Assembly: GCF_014205135.1 (NCBI RefSeq)
Contig: NZ_JACHMY010000001.1
Span: 8,060,001-8,124,000, forward strand
DNA from: Kribbella italica
GTDB taxonomy: Bacteria; Actinomycetota; Actinomycetes; Propionibacteriales; Kribbellaceae
Direction of reading: 5' to 3'
DNA: 64,000 nt
Shown: in pieces, positions 32,660 to 41,059 of the stretch
Position numbering within the stretch: position 1 is the stretch's first letter
Layout: the number at the start of each line of letters is the position of its first letter
The notes under the pieces: generated by a model
Seen by the model: only the letters and a program-made list of their open reading frames with translations
Databases searched by the model: none
Told to the model about the DNA's origin: nothing
Program-made: the position numbers and the translations under genes

Positions 32660-33734
32660 GCAGGTGATGCTTCCCGATCCCGCCCGGCCGAACTTCGACG
32701 GGTGGACCTGCCCGCTGCCGTTGCGCGACCACCCGGCCGTGGTGATGGGACACGGTGGCGGTGGGCAACTGTCGGCCGAGCTGATCGAGCACCTCTTCGT
32801 CCCGGCCTTCGCGAACCCGTTGCTCGAGGGCATGGCGGACTCCGCCGTGGTCACGCTCGGCGGCGCGCGGCTCGCGTTCTCGACCGACTCGTTCGTCGTG
32901 CAGCCGCTGTTCTTCCCCGGCGGCAGCATCGGCGACCTCGCGGTCAACGGCACGGTCAACGATCTGGCCATGTCGGGCGCGCAGGCGGCGTACCTGTCCT
33001 GCGGGTTCATCCTGGAGGAAGGCGTCGAGCTGTCCGTGGTCGGCCGGATCGCGGCCGACCTCGGGACGGCGGCGCGCCGGGCCGGCGTCATCGTCGCGAC
33101 CGGTGACACCAAGGTGGTCGACTCCGGCCACGGCGACGGCGTCTACGTGAACACCGCCGGGATCGGTCTGGTCCCCGACGGCGTCGACATCCGCCCGCAG
33201 CGCGCCGTACCGGGTGACGTGGTGATCGTCAGCGGCATGATCGGCGTGCACGGCATCGCGATCATGAGCGTGCGCGAGGGCGTCTCGTTCGGCACCGAGG
33301 TGGTCAGCGACTGTGCTCCGCTGAACGGCCTGGTCGCCGCGATGCTCGACGTCACGCTCGACCTGCACGTCCTGCGCGACCCGACCCGCGGTGGAGTCGC
33401 CACCTCGCTCAACGAGATCGCCAAGGCCGCCGGCGTCGGCATCGAGCTGACCGAGAGCCTGCTCCCGATCCCCGAGACCGTTGCCAACGCCTGCGCCTTC
33501 CTCGGCCTCGACCCCCTGTACGTCGCCAACGAGGGCAAGCTGCTGGCCGTCGTCGCCCCGGAGGACGCCGACGCCGTCCTGGCCGCGCTCCAGGCCCACC
33601 CGCTGGGCGTCGACGCGGCCGTCATCGGCGAGTGCGTGCCGGACCACCCCGGCATGGTCGTCACCCGCACCACCTTCGGCGCCACCCGCGTCGTCGACAC
33701 CCCGATCGGAGAACAGCTGCCCCGCATCTGCTGA
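32652..33734 (+). CDS. hypE: Hydrogenase maturation protein HypE
   Basis: 360 residues using TTG 32652, which overlaps the end of hypD by eight bases; ATG 32667 is a shorter alternative. GHGGGGQLSAELIEHLF, DSFVVQPLFFPGGSIGDLAVNGTVNDLAM and DPTRGGVATSLNEIAKAA are AIR-synthase-fold signatures. The C-terminus ends PRIC, whose terminal cysteine accepts the carbamoyl group from HypF and is dehydrated to thiocyanate. It completes the cyanide-ligand pathway. The minor start codon may lower HypE output or may simply be the annotation-preferred overlap. Confidence 0.95.
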   Translation: MAEQVMLPDPARPNFDGWTCPLPLRDHPAVVMGHGGGGQLSAELIEHLFVPAFANPLLEGMADSAVVTLGGARLAFSTDSFVVQPLFFPGGSIGDLAVNGTVNDLAMSGAQAAYLSCGFILEEGVELSVVGRIAADLGTAARRAGVIVATGDTKVVDSGHGDGVYVNTAGIGLVPDGVDIRPQRAVPGDVVIVSGMIGVHGIAIMSVREGVSFGTEVVSDCAPLNGLVAAMLDVTLDLHVLRDPTRGGVATSLNEIAKAAGVGIELTESLLPIPETVANACAFLGLDPLYVANEGKLLAVVAPEDADAVLAALQAHPLGVDAAVIGECVPDHPGMVVTRTTFGATRVVDTPIGEQLPRIC

Positions 33735-33773
33735 GTCCGAGGCGTCACCCGGTCCGGCGGTATCGTTCCCACC

Positions 33774-34922
33774 GTGCGGGGGAACTGGCGGTGGGTCGCG
33801 GCGATGGTCGTGTGTGTTGCCGCGTGCATCGTTCTGCCGTTGCTGTGGCGGCACGCGATGGTGGACCTGAAGGTCTACCGGCTCGGTGGCTCGACCCTGC
33901 TGGACAATGCCAAAGCCCTGTACGACGTACGCCTGGCCGGTACTCCGCTGCCGTTCACCTACCCGCCGTTCGCGGCGGTGGTGATGGTGCCGTTCGCGCT
34001 GGTGCCGTGGCCTGCTGCCGCGGTGGGATGGACCGCGATCACACTGGTTGCGCTCGTCGCGGTCTGGCGGCTCTGCGTTTCGTTGCCGTCGGCAGCGATG
34101 CTCGGAGTGGTTGCCGCGTCCCTGTTGTTGGAGCCGGTCCGGGAAACGCTCGGTTTCGGGCAGATCAACCTGATGCTCTGCGCCCTGATCCTGTACGACG
34201 TGCTGAACACCAAGCACTCCCGGCGCGGGATCTGGATCGGCATCGCCGCCGGCATCAAGCTCACGCCGCTGGTGTTCTTCGGCCTGCTCGTCGTCACCCG
34301 GCAGTGGAAGGCCCTGGCCTACGCGACCGCCGGGTTCGCCGCGACCGTGCTGATCGGCTTCGCCGTCACGCCGCGCGCGGCTGCGACGTACTGGACCTCG
34401 CTGGTCTCCGACGCCACGCGGGTCGGCGGACTCGCCTTCTCCAGTAACCAGTCCTGGAACGGCTTCCTCGTCAGGGTCCAGGGCGACCTCGACGGCGGCG
34501 GCCCGGTCTGGCTCGTCCTCGTGGCGCTGACCGCCCTCGCCGGCCTCTACTTCTGCCGGATCCTCTGGGACCAAGGCGACCGGCTCGCCGCCGTCTCCGT
34601 CTGCGGTCTCCTCGGCCTGCTCTGCTCGCCGGTCTCCTGGAGCCACCACTGGGTCTGGTGCATCCCGCTCGGTGTCGCTGTCCTGCAGCGACTGCCCGGC
34701 CGGCTGAAGGTTGCCTTCGGCATCTTGTGGTGCACGGTCTTCGCGGCCGCGCCGATCTGGTGGCCGCCGAACCACGAGAATCGCGAACTGGAGTGGACTT
34801 TCTCGGAACAACTGGCCGGCAACGCCTATCTGATAGCGGCGACTCTGGCTGTTGTTGCTCTTGTCACCTATTCGGTGAAAAGTTCCCGACACGCCGTGAC
34901 ATCAAGCTGCCAGTCGGTCTAG
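33774..34922 (+). CDS. GT87-family polyprenol-linked glycosyltransferase (first paralogue)
   Basis: 382 residues from GTG 33774. About ten hydrophobic helices. The loop after the first helix has DLKVYRLGGSTLLD and FTYPPFAAVVM, with the conserved acidic residue of GT87 (DUF2029) enzymes; WSHHWVW follows in a later loop. Characterised relatives such as PimE use polyprenyl-phosphate mannose to mannosylate lipids outside the membrane. It starts 39 bases after hypE on the same strand but has no known link to hydrogenase maturation. It is followed by a close paralogue. Confidence 0.85.
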   Translation: MRGNWRWVAAMVVCVAACIVLPLLWRHAMVDLKVYRLGGSTLLDNAKALYDVRLAGTPLPFTYPPFAAVVMVPFALVPWPAAAVGWTAITLVALVAVWRLCVSLPSAAMLGVVAASLLLEPVRETLGFGQINLMLCALILYDVLNTKHSRRGIWIGIAAGIKLTPLVFFGLLVVTRQWKALAYATAGFAATVLIGFAVTPRAAATYWTSLVSDATRVGGLAFSSNQSWNGFLVRVQGDLDGGGPVWLVLVALTALAGLYFCRILWDQGDRLAAVSVCGLLGLLCSPVSWSHHWVWCIPLGVAVLQRLPGRLKVAFGILWCTVFAAAPIWWPPNHENRELEWTFSEQLAGNAYLIAATLAVVALVTYSVKSSRHAVTSSCQSV

Positions 34923-34958
34923 GCCGGTCTGACCCCTTCGTCCTGTCACGCTCGGCGG

Positions 34959-36173
34959 GTGATTCAGGGGATCCTGGGGGACCCGGTCAAGCGCCGCTGG
35001 TGGCTGACCGTGGGAGTTTGTGTTGCCGTCGGCATCCTTTTGCCGTTCGTCTGGGACCACACCGGCGCGGACCTGAAGGTCTACCGGCTCGGCGGTTCGA
35101 TGGTGCTCGACGACCCGGCCTCGCTGTACGCGGCCCGGATGCGCGACATCACGATGCCGTTCACCTACCCGCTGTTCGGTGCGATGGTGATGGTCCCGGT
35201 CGCGGTGATGCCCTGGCCGGTCGCGTACGGCGTGTCGATCACGGTCTCGCTGTTCGCGATCGTGGTGATCTGGCGGCTGTGCCTGCGCCGCCTCCCGCCG
35301 GCGAGCTCGTGGGGCCCGGCCGGGCTGATCGCCGTCAGCGCCGCGTCGCTGCTGATCGAACCGGTCCGCGAGACCCTGTCGTACGGACAGATCAACCTGA
35401 TCCTCTGTGCGCTGATCCTGTACGACGTACTGGAGGTCCGCCGGCCGCGCCGGGGGATCTGGATCGGGATCGCGGCCGGCATCAAGCTCACGCCGCTGGT
35501 GTTCTTCGGGATGCTCGTCGTCACCCGGCAGTGGCGCGCGCTCGCGCACGCGTCGGCGGCGTTCGCCGTGACCGTGCTGGCCGGGTTCCTGATCGCGCCG
35601 TCGGCAGCGTGGGAGTACTGGACCAAGCTGCTGTCCGACACCGCCCGGATCGGCGGGCTGGCCTACTCGGGCAACCAGTCCTGGAACGGATTCCTGATCC
35701 GCGTCACCGGCGACATGGACGGCGGCGGCCTGGCCTGGAAGGCTGTCGTCCTGCTGACGGTCGTCGCCGGACTGTGGCTGACCCGCGCGCTGTGGCTGCG
35801 CGGTGAGCGGCTCGGCGCCACCGCGATCGCGGGCATGATCAGCCTGCTCTGCTCGCCCGTCTCGTGGAGCCACCACTGGGTCTGGATGATCCCGCTCGGC
35901 GTCGCGCTGCTCACCGGCACGCGGGTCGGCCGGCGGTTCCCGGTGCAGACCGCGGCGGCCTGGTTCGGCCTGCTGATGCTCGCGCCGATCTGGTGGGTCC
36001 CACGCCGCGGCAACCGCGAACTCGACTGGAACATGCTGGAACAGGTCGCGGGCAACGCCTACCTGTGGCTCGCCCTCACCGCGGGTCTCCTGCTGGCCGC
36101 CGGCGGCCGCACACGAACGATGCCTGCAGCGACCACCATCCGCGAGGACGCGCCCACCCACCCCCGACTTTGA
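34959..36173 (+). CDS. GT87-family polyprenol-linked glycosyltransferase (second paralogue)
   Basis: 404 residues from GTG 34959. It is clearly related to the preceding gene along its full length: DLKVYRLGGSMVLDDP, FTYPLFGAMVMVPVAVMPWP, QINLILCALILYDVL, GIWIGIAAGIKLTPLVFFG and WSHHWVW are shared. This marks a tandem duplication. A 20-residue Thr/Pro tail is unique. The same membrane topology is expected. Substrates of the two may differ, for example in mannan or arabinomannan-like lipoglycan assembly; this is inference. The gene ends 56 bases before the convergent hypB stop. Confidence 0.85.
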   Translation: MIQGILGDPVKRRWWLTVGVCVAVGILLPFVWDHTGADLKVYRLGGSMVLDDPASLYAARMRDITMPFTYPLFGAMVMVPVAVMPWPVAYGVSITVSLFAIVVIWRLCLRRLPPASSWGPAGLIAVSAASLLIEPVRETLSYGQINLILCALILYDVLEVRRPRRGIWIGIAAGIKLTPLVFFGMLVVTRQWRALAHASAAFAVTVLAGFLIAPSAAWEYWTKLLSDTARIGGLAYSGNQSWNGFLIRVTGDMDGGGLAWKAVVLLTVVAGLWLTRALWLRGERLGATAIAGMISLLCSPVSWSHHWVWMIPLGVALLTGTRVGRRFPVQTAAAWFGLLMLAPIWWVPRRGNRELDWNMLEQVAGNAYLWLALTAGLLLAAGGRTRTMPAATTIREDAPTHPRL

Positions 36174-36229
36174 GCACTCACCAGTCATGGTGAGCGTCGA
36201 ATCGTGGCCGGTGGGTGCACAAAGTGGCG

Positions 36230-37042
36230 TTAGAGGGCGTCCAGCCAGTCGTACCAGGTTGGCATGCCGGTGCCCTTCGTGGCCGAGACCTGCAGGACCC
36301 GCGCGCCAGGGCGGACCTCGTCGATCAGGCGCAGGCACAGGTCGACGTCGAAGTCGACGTACGGGAGCAGATCGACCTTGTTCAGCAGGACGAGGTCGGC
36401 GGTGCGGAACATGTACGGGTACTTGGCCGGTTTGTCGGCGCCCTCGGTGACCGAGATGATCACCACCCGCGCGGCCTCGCCGAGATCGAACAGCGCCGGG
36501 CAGACCAGGTTGCCGACGTTCTCGACGAACACCAGCGCGCCGTCCGGCGGCTCCAGCCGGGTCAGTCCGGAGGCGAGCATCCGCGCGTCCAGGTGACAGC
36601 CGGCGCCGGTGTTGATCTGGACGACCTTGCTGCCGGTCGCACGGATCCGCTCGGCGTCGTACAGGGTCTCCTGGTCGCCCTCGACGACCAGCGCCGGGCG
36701 GCGGCCGCCGATCGCACGGATGGTGTGCTCCAGCACGGTGGTCTTGCCGGAGCCGGGTGAGCTCATCAGGTTCACCGCGGCGATGCCGTGCTCCTGCAGG
36801 CGGTGCCGGTTGGCGGCCGCGAGCGCGTCGTTCCTGGCGAGGATCTCCTGCTCGAGCACGACGGTCCTGGTCTCCGGGGCGGTCAGCTCCTCGGTGTGCC
36901 CGTGCCCGTGCCCGTGCCCATGTCCATGTCCATGGCCGTGATCGTGGCCGTGCCCGTGCTCGTCGTCGTGCTGGTGGTCGTGCACGACGGTCAGCCGGGT
37001 CCCGGCACCGTCCGGCTGACCGCAACCGCAGGTGCTGCACAT
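36230..37042 (-). CDS. hypB: Hydrogenase nickel incorporation GTPase HypB
   Basis: 270 residues from ATG 37042. The N-terminus MCSTCGCGQ holds the high-affinity nickel CxxCGC motif. Next comes a His/Gly/Asp stretch with about thirteen His residues between positions 20 and 50 that can store nickel. GTPase motifs are SSPGSGKTT, EGDQET, and the NKVDLL guanine-specificity motif. It delivers nickel to HhyL with HypA. Two bases separate it from hypA (same strand). It is convergent with the GT87 genes. Confidence 0.96.
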   Translation of the reverse strand: MCSTCGCGQPDGAGTRLTVVHDHQHDDEHGHGHDHGHGHGHGHGHGHGHTEELTAPETRTVVLEQEILARNDALAAANRHRLQEHGIAAVNLMSSPGSGKTTVLEHTIRAIGGRRPALVVEGDQETLYDAERIRATGSKVVQINTGAGCHLDARMLASGLTRLEPPDGALVFVENVGNLVCPALFDLGEAARVVIISVTEGADKPAKYPYMFRTADLVLLNKVDLLPYVDFDVDLCLRLIDEVRPGARVLQVSATKGTGMPTWYDWLDAL

Positions 37043-37043
37043 G

Positions 37044-37373
37044 TCAGGGCACCTCCACCGAGATGATTCTCAGCTGCTCGCCACTGAGGATGTCGAGGTC
37101 CGCGCTGCCGCACGGGCACAGGAGGATCGGCTCGTCGAGGCCGAACTCGTCACCACAGTTTCGACAGTACGCCCGCCCCGGCGGCTCGTCGATGTCCAGC
37201 CGGGCGTCCTGCAGGCCGGTGCCCTGAGCGACCACCTCGAAGCAGAACCGGACCGAGTCGGCCACCACGCCGGACAGCTTGCCGATCTCCAGCCGTACGG
37301 CGGCGACCGGTCCGTCGCCGATCTTCTCGACGATCGCATCGACAACGCTCTCCGTGATGGCGAGCTCGTGCAT
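37044..37373 (-). CDS. hypA: Hydrogenase nickel insertion protein HypA
   Basis: 109 residues from ATG 37373. MHELAITESVV contains the nickel ligand His2; the zinc ribbon has YCRNCGDEF and LLCPCGSADL, so the second pair is CxC-like rather than CxxC, a spacing known in some homologues. It transfers nickel with HypB. The IS30-family element begins about 70 bp upstream, so any promoter further out has been displaced. hypA and hypB form a two-gene operon separated from the other hyp genes by the glycosyltransferase pair. Confidence 0.94.
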   Translation of the reverse strand: MHELAITESVVDAIVEKIGDGPVAAVRLEIGKLSGVVADSVRFCFEVVAQGTGLQDARLDIDEPPGRAYCRNCGDEFGLDEPILLCPCGSADLDILSGEQLRIISVEVP

Positions 37374-37442
37374 CTCTCGACGCTAGGCGCGTCCGCCGCC
37401 CACGGCAAGACAACGGCCCCCGGGAGCAGGGCAGGTTCTAAC

Positions 37443-38887
37443 GATCCCCGCAACACCCTGGATTTTCAGGGAGTTGTGGGGATCGTGGTTTCTGGGGAGT
37501 TGAGGGCGAGGTTCTTCGAGGTGCTGGATCGTGAGGGCGGCAGTATTTCGGGTGCTGCTCGGGTGGTTGGGGTGAGTCGTGCGACGGCGTACGGGTGGGC
37601 TCGGCGGGCTGGTGTGCGTGGTCGTGGGAAGACGGGCACGGCCGGGCATCCGGGGCGGTCGGAGTACGACCGGTTGCGTGCGGGCGGGGTGCGGCGCCGC
37701 GATGCGGCACGGCAGGTCGGGGTGCATGAGCGTACTGCGCAGGACTGGGACCGGGGGGTCCGCAAGATCGGTGACGCGCGCCTGCACACTGATGGTCGCC
37801 GGATCGACTACAAGACCGGTGTGACCACCATTGCTGTTGCGGCAGGGCCGTGTCTTGCGGCCGTCGAGGCCGAGCTGCATGCTCGGTTCCTCACGGTGAC
37901 CGAGCGGGAGTTGATCGCTGATCTGCGTCGCCGGGGCGATTCGCTGCGGGCGATCGGGCGGGCGCTGGGCCGGTCGGCGTCCACGGTCAAACGCGAGATC
38001 GACGCCCGTTCGGTCGAGGGCGTCTACCGGCCGCACCGGGCGCAGCGGGCCTGGGCAGCCAGTCGTGCACGGCCCAAGGAATCGATGCTGGCCCAGGAGG
38101 GCCGGCTGCGCGGCTACGTCGCGGGCAAGCTGCGGGAGCAGTGGTCACCTGAGCAGATCTGTCAGGCTCTGGTCATGGAGTTCCCCGACGACGAGGGCAT
38201 GCGGGTGAGCCCGGAGACGATCTACCAGGCGATCTATGTCCAGGCCCGTGGTGGGCTGCGCCGCGAGGTCACGGTCGCGCTGCGCACCGGGCGCACCCGC
38301 CGCAAACCCCGCCGCAGGCCCGAGCAGCGCACGCCCCGGTTCGTCGACGAGATGGTGATGATCTCCGAACGCCCTGCAGACGTCGAGGACCGGGCGGTTC
38401 CTGGCCACTGGGAAGGCGATCTGATCGTCGGCACCCGCAACGAGTCCGCGATCGTGACCCTGGTCGAACGCTCGACCCGCTACGTCATGCTCGGGCACCT
38501 GCCCGGCGGGCACACCGCCGAAGAGGTCCGCGACGTGCTGGTGGTCTTGATCCAGACCCTGCCCGCACATTTACGTGGCTCGCTGACCTGGGACCAGGGT
38601 TGCGAGATGGCCGCCCACAAGCAGTTCACCGTGGCAACCGGCGTTCCGGTCTACTTCTGCGACCCGCACTCGCCCTGGCAAAGGGGATCGAACGAAAACA
38701 CCAACGGCCTGCTACGCCAGTACTTCCCCAAGGGCACCGACCTGTCCGCCCACAGTCCCGAAGACCTCGAACACGTCGCCCAGAAACTCAACGGCCGACC
38801 ACGCAAAACGCTCGACTGGAAAACCCCAGCCGAGCGCCTGCGTGATCTACTGACAACCACATAAAACCATCAGGTGTTGCGAGGACC
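37443..38887 (+). mobile_element. IS30-family insertion sequence
   Basis: About 1.45 kb. Imperfect terminal inverted repeats: GATCCCCGCAACACC at 37443-37457 and its counterpart GGTGTTGCGAGGACC at 38873-38887 (12 of 15 positions match as inverse complements). The intact transposase fills the interior. The left end also forms a hairpin (CGATCCCC...GGGGATCG, 37442-37485) near the transposase start. No target duplication is obvious in the flanks. Confidence 0.85.
37485..38864 (+). CDS. IS30-family transposase
   Basis: 459 residues from GTG 37485 (GTG 37476 and TTG 37500 are alternatives). N-terminal helix-turn-helix segments (GSISGAARVVGVSRATAYGWAR; RDAARQVGVHERTAQDWDRG) and a second one typical of IS30 (DSLRAIGRALGRSASTVKREI) precede the DDE core. 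Core residues are in GHWEGDLIVG (D), LTWDQGCEMA (D), and NENTNGLLRQYFPKGTDL (E). Intact, with no frameshift, so possibly still active. Composition is as GC-rich as the host, so the element is from a related actinomycete. Confidence 0.94.
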   Translation: MVSGELRARFFEVLDREGGSISGAARVVGVSRATAYGWARRAGVRGRGKTGTAGHPGRSEYDRLRAGGVRRRDAARQVGVHERTAQDWDRGVRKIGDARLHTDGRRIDYKTGVTTIAVAAGPCLAAVEAELHARFLTVTERELIADLRRRGDSLRAIGRALGRSASTVKREIDARSVEGVYRPHRAQRAWAASRARPKESMLAQEGRLRGYVAGKLREQWSPEQICQALVMEFPDDEGMRVSPETIYQAIYVQARGGLRREVTVALRTGRTRRKPRRRPEQRTPRFVDEMVMISERPADVEDRAVPGHWEGDLIVGTRNESAIVTLVERSTRYVMLGHLPGGHTAEEVRDVLVVLIQTLPAHLRGSLTWDQGCEMAAHKQFTVATGVPVYFCDPHSPWQRGSNENTNGLLRQYFPKGTDLSAHSPEDLEHVAQKLNGRPRKTLDWKTPAERLRDLLTTT

Positions 38888-38933
38888 CCGAGAATCTGCC
38901 CAGTGCTCCCAGGGGCCGTCGGTGGTGCTTGGC

Positions 38934-39770
38934 TCAGAAGTCGAAGCCGCCGAAGTCGCCGAAGTCGCCGCCGCCCATGTCGCCGCCGCCCGGGTCCTCG
39001 CTGAAGTCGAAGCCGCCGCCGTCGCCACCGTCGCCGCCCATGTCGCCGCCGCCGTCACCGCCCTCGAAGCCGCCGCCGGCCATGTCGCCGTAGCCGCCGC
39101 CGGCGAACATGCCGCCGAGCATGGTGCCGATGAACATGCCGGTCATCACGCCACCCAGCGCGCCGAACATGCCCTGCGCGTACGGCGCGTACGCCGGTCC
39201 GGCCTGCCAGTACGGAACGCGCTGCGGGCCGACCATCACCTTGCGGATGTCCGGGTCGGCGCCGGCGCGGACCCGCTCGGCGTCCGCGGCGCAGGCCGGG
39301 ACCTCGCGCGGCGCTCCGCCGGCCGGGGCCCACGTGACGTCCTCGACGGACGGGCCGTGCTGGGGGTTGAAGAAGCAGGACGGGCGGCGCTGCGGGAGCG
39401 GCTCGTTGTTGACCCGGGCGCGCACGCAGGCCATCGCGTACCGGCCGTCCTCGAGGATCTCGATCACGTGCTTGATCTGGTCCGCCGCCGTGACCTGGGC
39501 GACCGCCGACTTGGCCGACTCGTAGGAGTCCAGTGCGCGCTGGTAGTCCTGCCGGGCGCCGTCGCCGAGGTCCTTGCCGACCATGTCCAGGTCGAGGTCC
39601 TGCAGCTCCTCGCCGAACTTGGTGATGTCCTCGTCCGCGGTGCGCTTGACCGACTCGAGCTCCGCCGACGTCACTTCGTCCCGCTGCTTGGTCTGCAGCT
39701 GGGTCCGGCGGTAGGAGCGGTAAGCCAGCACTGCGATCACGACCACCGCGATCAGCAGAATCAGTTCCAT
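38934..39770 (-). CDS. Membrane-anchored protein with Gly-rich tail
   Basis: 278 residues from ATG 39770. One N-terminal membrane helix (MELILLIAVVVIAVLAYRSY) is followed by a helical domain (EELQDLDLDMVGKDLGDGARQDYQRALDSYESA). A central region with three cysteines (AMACVRAR, RPSCFFNPQHG, VPACAADAERV) comes next. The last 80 residues are Gly/Asp/Met/Phe-rich (runs of GGGDMGG and FGDFGGFDF), presumably flexible. Related proteins with a similar tail occur in actinomycetes next to TPM or PspA-type genes, but I cannot name a function. The IS30 right end lies 47 bp beyond its stop. Confidence 0.72.
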   Translation of the reverse strand: MELILLIAVVVIAVLAYRSYRRTQLQTKQRDEVTSAELESVKRTADEDITKFGEELQDLDLDMVGKDLGDGARQDYQRALDSYESAKSAVAQVTAADQIKHVIEILEDGRYAMACVRARVNNEPLPQRRPSCFFNPQHGPSVEDVTWAPAGGAPREVPACAADAERVRAGADPDIRKVMVGPQRVPYWQAGPAYAPYAQGMFGALGGVMTGMFIGTMLGGMFAGGGYGDMAGGGFEGGDGGGDMGGDGGDGGGFDFSEDPGGGDMGGGDFGDFGGFDF

Positions 39771-39855
39771 GACGTGCCTTCCTCGACGTGCCCTTGAAGG
39801 GTGCGGTAGGACGAGCGTACCGAGTCGGTCCAATTTCCCCTGCGTGAACAGGTGT

Positions 39856-40338
39856 TCACCGTTCTTCGTAGCGTTCCCGCATCGCGCGGCTCGCCGCCGG
39901 GCCGGAGGTGAACACGTAGCGTGGCCCGTCCACCGGCTGCCCGGTGGCACGATCGACCAGCACCGGCTCGACCTCTTCGCCGGTCTCGGAGTCGACCAGG
40001 ATCATCGTCCGCTCGGCCGGCGCGAGCCGCTCGTTGCCCCACGCCGCCAGCGCGACGATCACCGGCCGGAGCGACCGGCCCAGCTCGGTGAGCACGTACT
40101 CGTACCGGGCCGGACGCTCCTGGTACTGACGGCGTTCCAGCAGCCCGTCGTCCACGAGCGTTTTGAGTCGCGTGGTCAGCATGCTCGAGGAGATCTTCAG
40201 ATTCCGCTCGAACTCGTCGAACCGGGTGAACCCGTCGAAGGCGTCGTGGAGGATCAGCAACGTCCACCACTCGCCGACATGCCGCACGGTCGTCGACAAC
40301 GGGCAGGAGAGATCCTCGAGCCGGAACTGGTTCCGCAT
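39856..40338 (-). CDS. HxlR-family transcriptional regulator
   Basis: 160 residues from ATG 40338 (MRNQFRLEDLSCPLSTTVRHVGEWWTLLILHDAFDG). The HxlR winged helix is clear: CPLS..., GEWWTLLIL, RFDEFERNLKISSSMLTTRLKTLVDDGLLERR and YVLTELGRSL. The single early cysteine (Cys11) is where many members sense thiol-reactive compounds. Beyond the winged helix a 50-residue tail contains a DSETGEEVEPVLVDRATG segment. It usually regulates an adjacent gene; here upstream is only the repeat field, so the target is unknown. Confidence 0.9.
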   Translation of the reverse strand: MRNQFRLEDLSCPLSTTVRHVGEWWTLLILHDAFDGFTRFDEFERNLKISSSMLTTRLKTLVDDGLLERRQYQERPARYEYVLTELGRSLRPVIVALAAWGNERLAPAERTMILVDSETGEEVEPVLVDRATGQPVDGPRYVFTSGPAASRAMRERYEER

Positions 40339-40375
40339 CCACACCCCTCACTTCGATTTCCGAAGCCAGTCTAGG

Positions 40376-41059
40376 CGGGGAGGAGGACCGGCCGGGCGGC
40401 GCCGCGTGTAGGTCGGGGTACGAGGGCGGCGCCGCGGGAGTCGGGCTGGCGGGGCGGCGCCGCGGCGAGGACGGTACGGCGGGGCGGCGGCGGGGGTCAG
40501 TCGGTACGGCGGGGCGGCGGCGCGGATCAGTCGGGGTGCAGGGCGGTGCCGTGGGGAGTTGGGGCCGGCGGCCCGGCGGCCCGGCGTCGCGGGTGAGTCG
40601 GGGTACGAGGGGCGGCGCCGCGGGCAAGCCGGGTTGGCGGGGCGGTGCCGCGGCGAGGACGGTACGGCGGAGCGTCGCCGCAGATCAGTCGGGGTACAGG
40701 GCGGTGCCGCGGGCAGTTGGGCCGGCGGCGGCGTGGATCGGTCGGGGTGCAGGGCGGTGCCGCGGGGAGTTTGGCCCGGCGGCCCAGCGGCCCAGCGGCC
40801 CGGCGTCGCGGCGTCGCGGGTAAGTCGGGTACGAGGGCGGTGCCGCAGGATCTCGTGCCGGCGGCCCGGCGTCGCGGGTCAGTCGGGCTCGAGGCGCGGC
40901 GCCGTCGGGGAGTCGGGCTGGCGGGGCGGCATCGCGGGTCAGCCGGGATACAGGGGCGGGCGCCGCGGGAGAGTCGGGCTGGCGGGGCGGCGCCGCGGAT
41001 CAGTCGGGGTACGGGGCGGCGCCGCGGGGAGCTAGGCCGGGCGGGGCGGGTCGGCCGGG
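40376..41059. repeat. Degenerate GC-rich tandem repeat field, no gene
   Basis: About 0.68 kb of roughly 28-31-bp degenerate units built on GGGGCGGCGCCGCGG followed by a linker such as AGTCGGGGTACG. Around 18-20 recognisable cores are present; each consensus core has the 10-bp palindrome GCGGCGCCGC. All long open frames here are composition artefacts. It separates the HxlR gene start from the end of the Clp-N-domain gene. Confidence 0.88.

Noticed and set aside
36174..36229. Small hairpin CTCACCA/TGGTGAG between GT87 and hypB as a regulatory element
   Set aside because: Only a 7-bp stem between convergent stops; at most a weak terminator.
36901..36990. Microsatellite in the His-rich part of hypB
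   Set aside because: GTGCCC-type short repeats encode the functional nickel-storing His stretch, normal in HypB proteins.
40376..41059. Proline/arginine-rich coding region on either strand
   Set aside because: Open frames exist in several phases only because of GC-rich repeats; there is no ribosome site, domain or conserved start.
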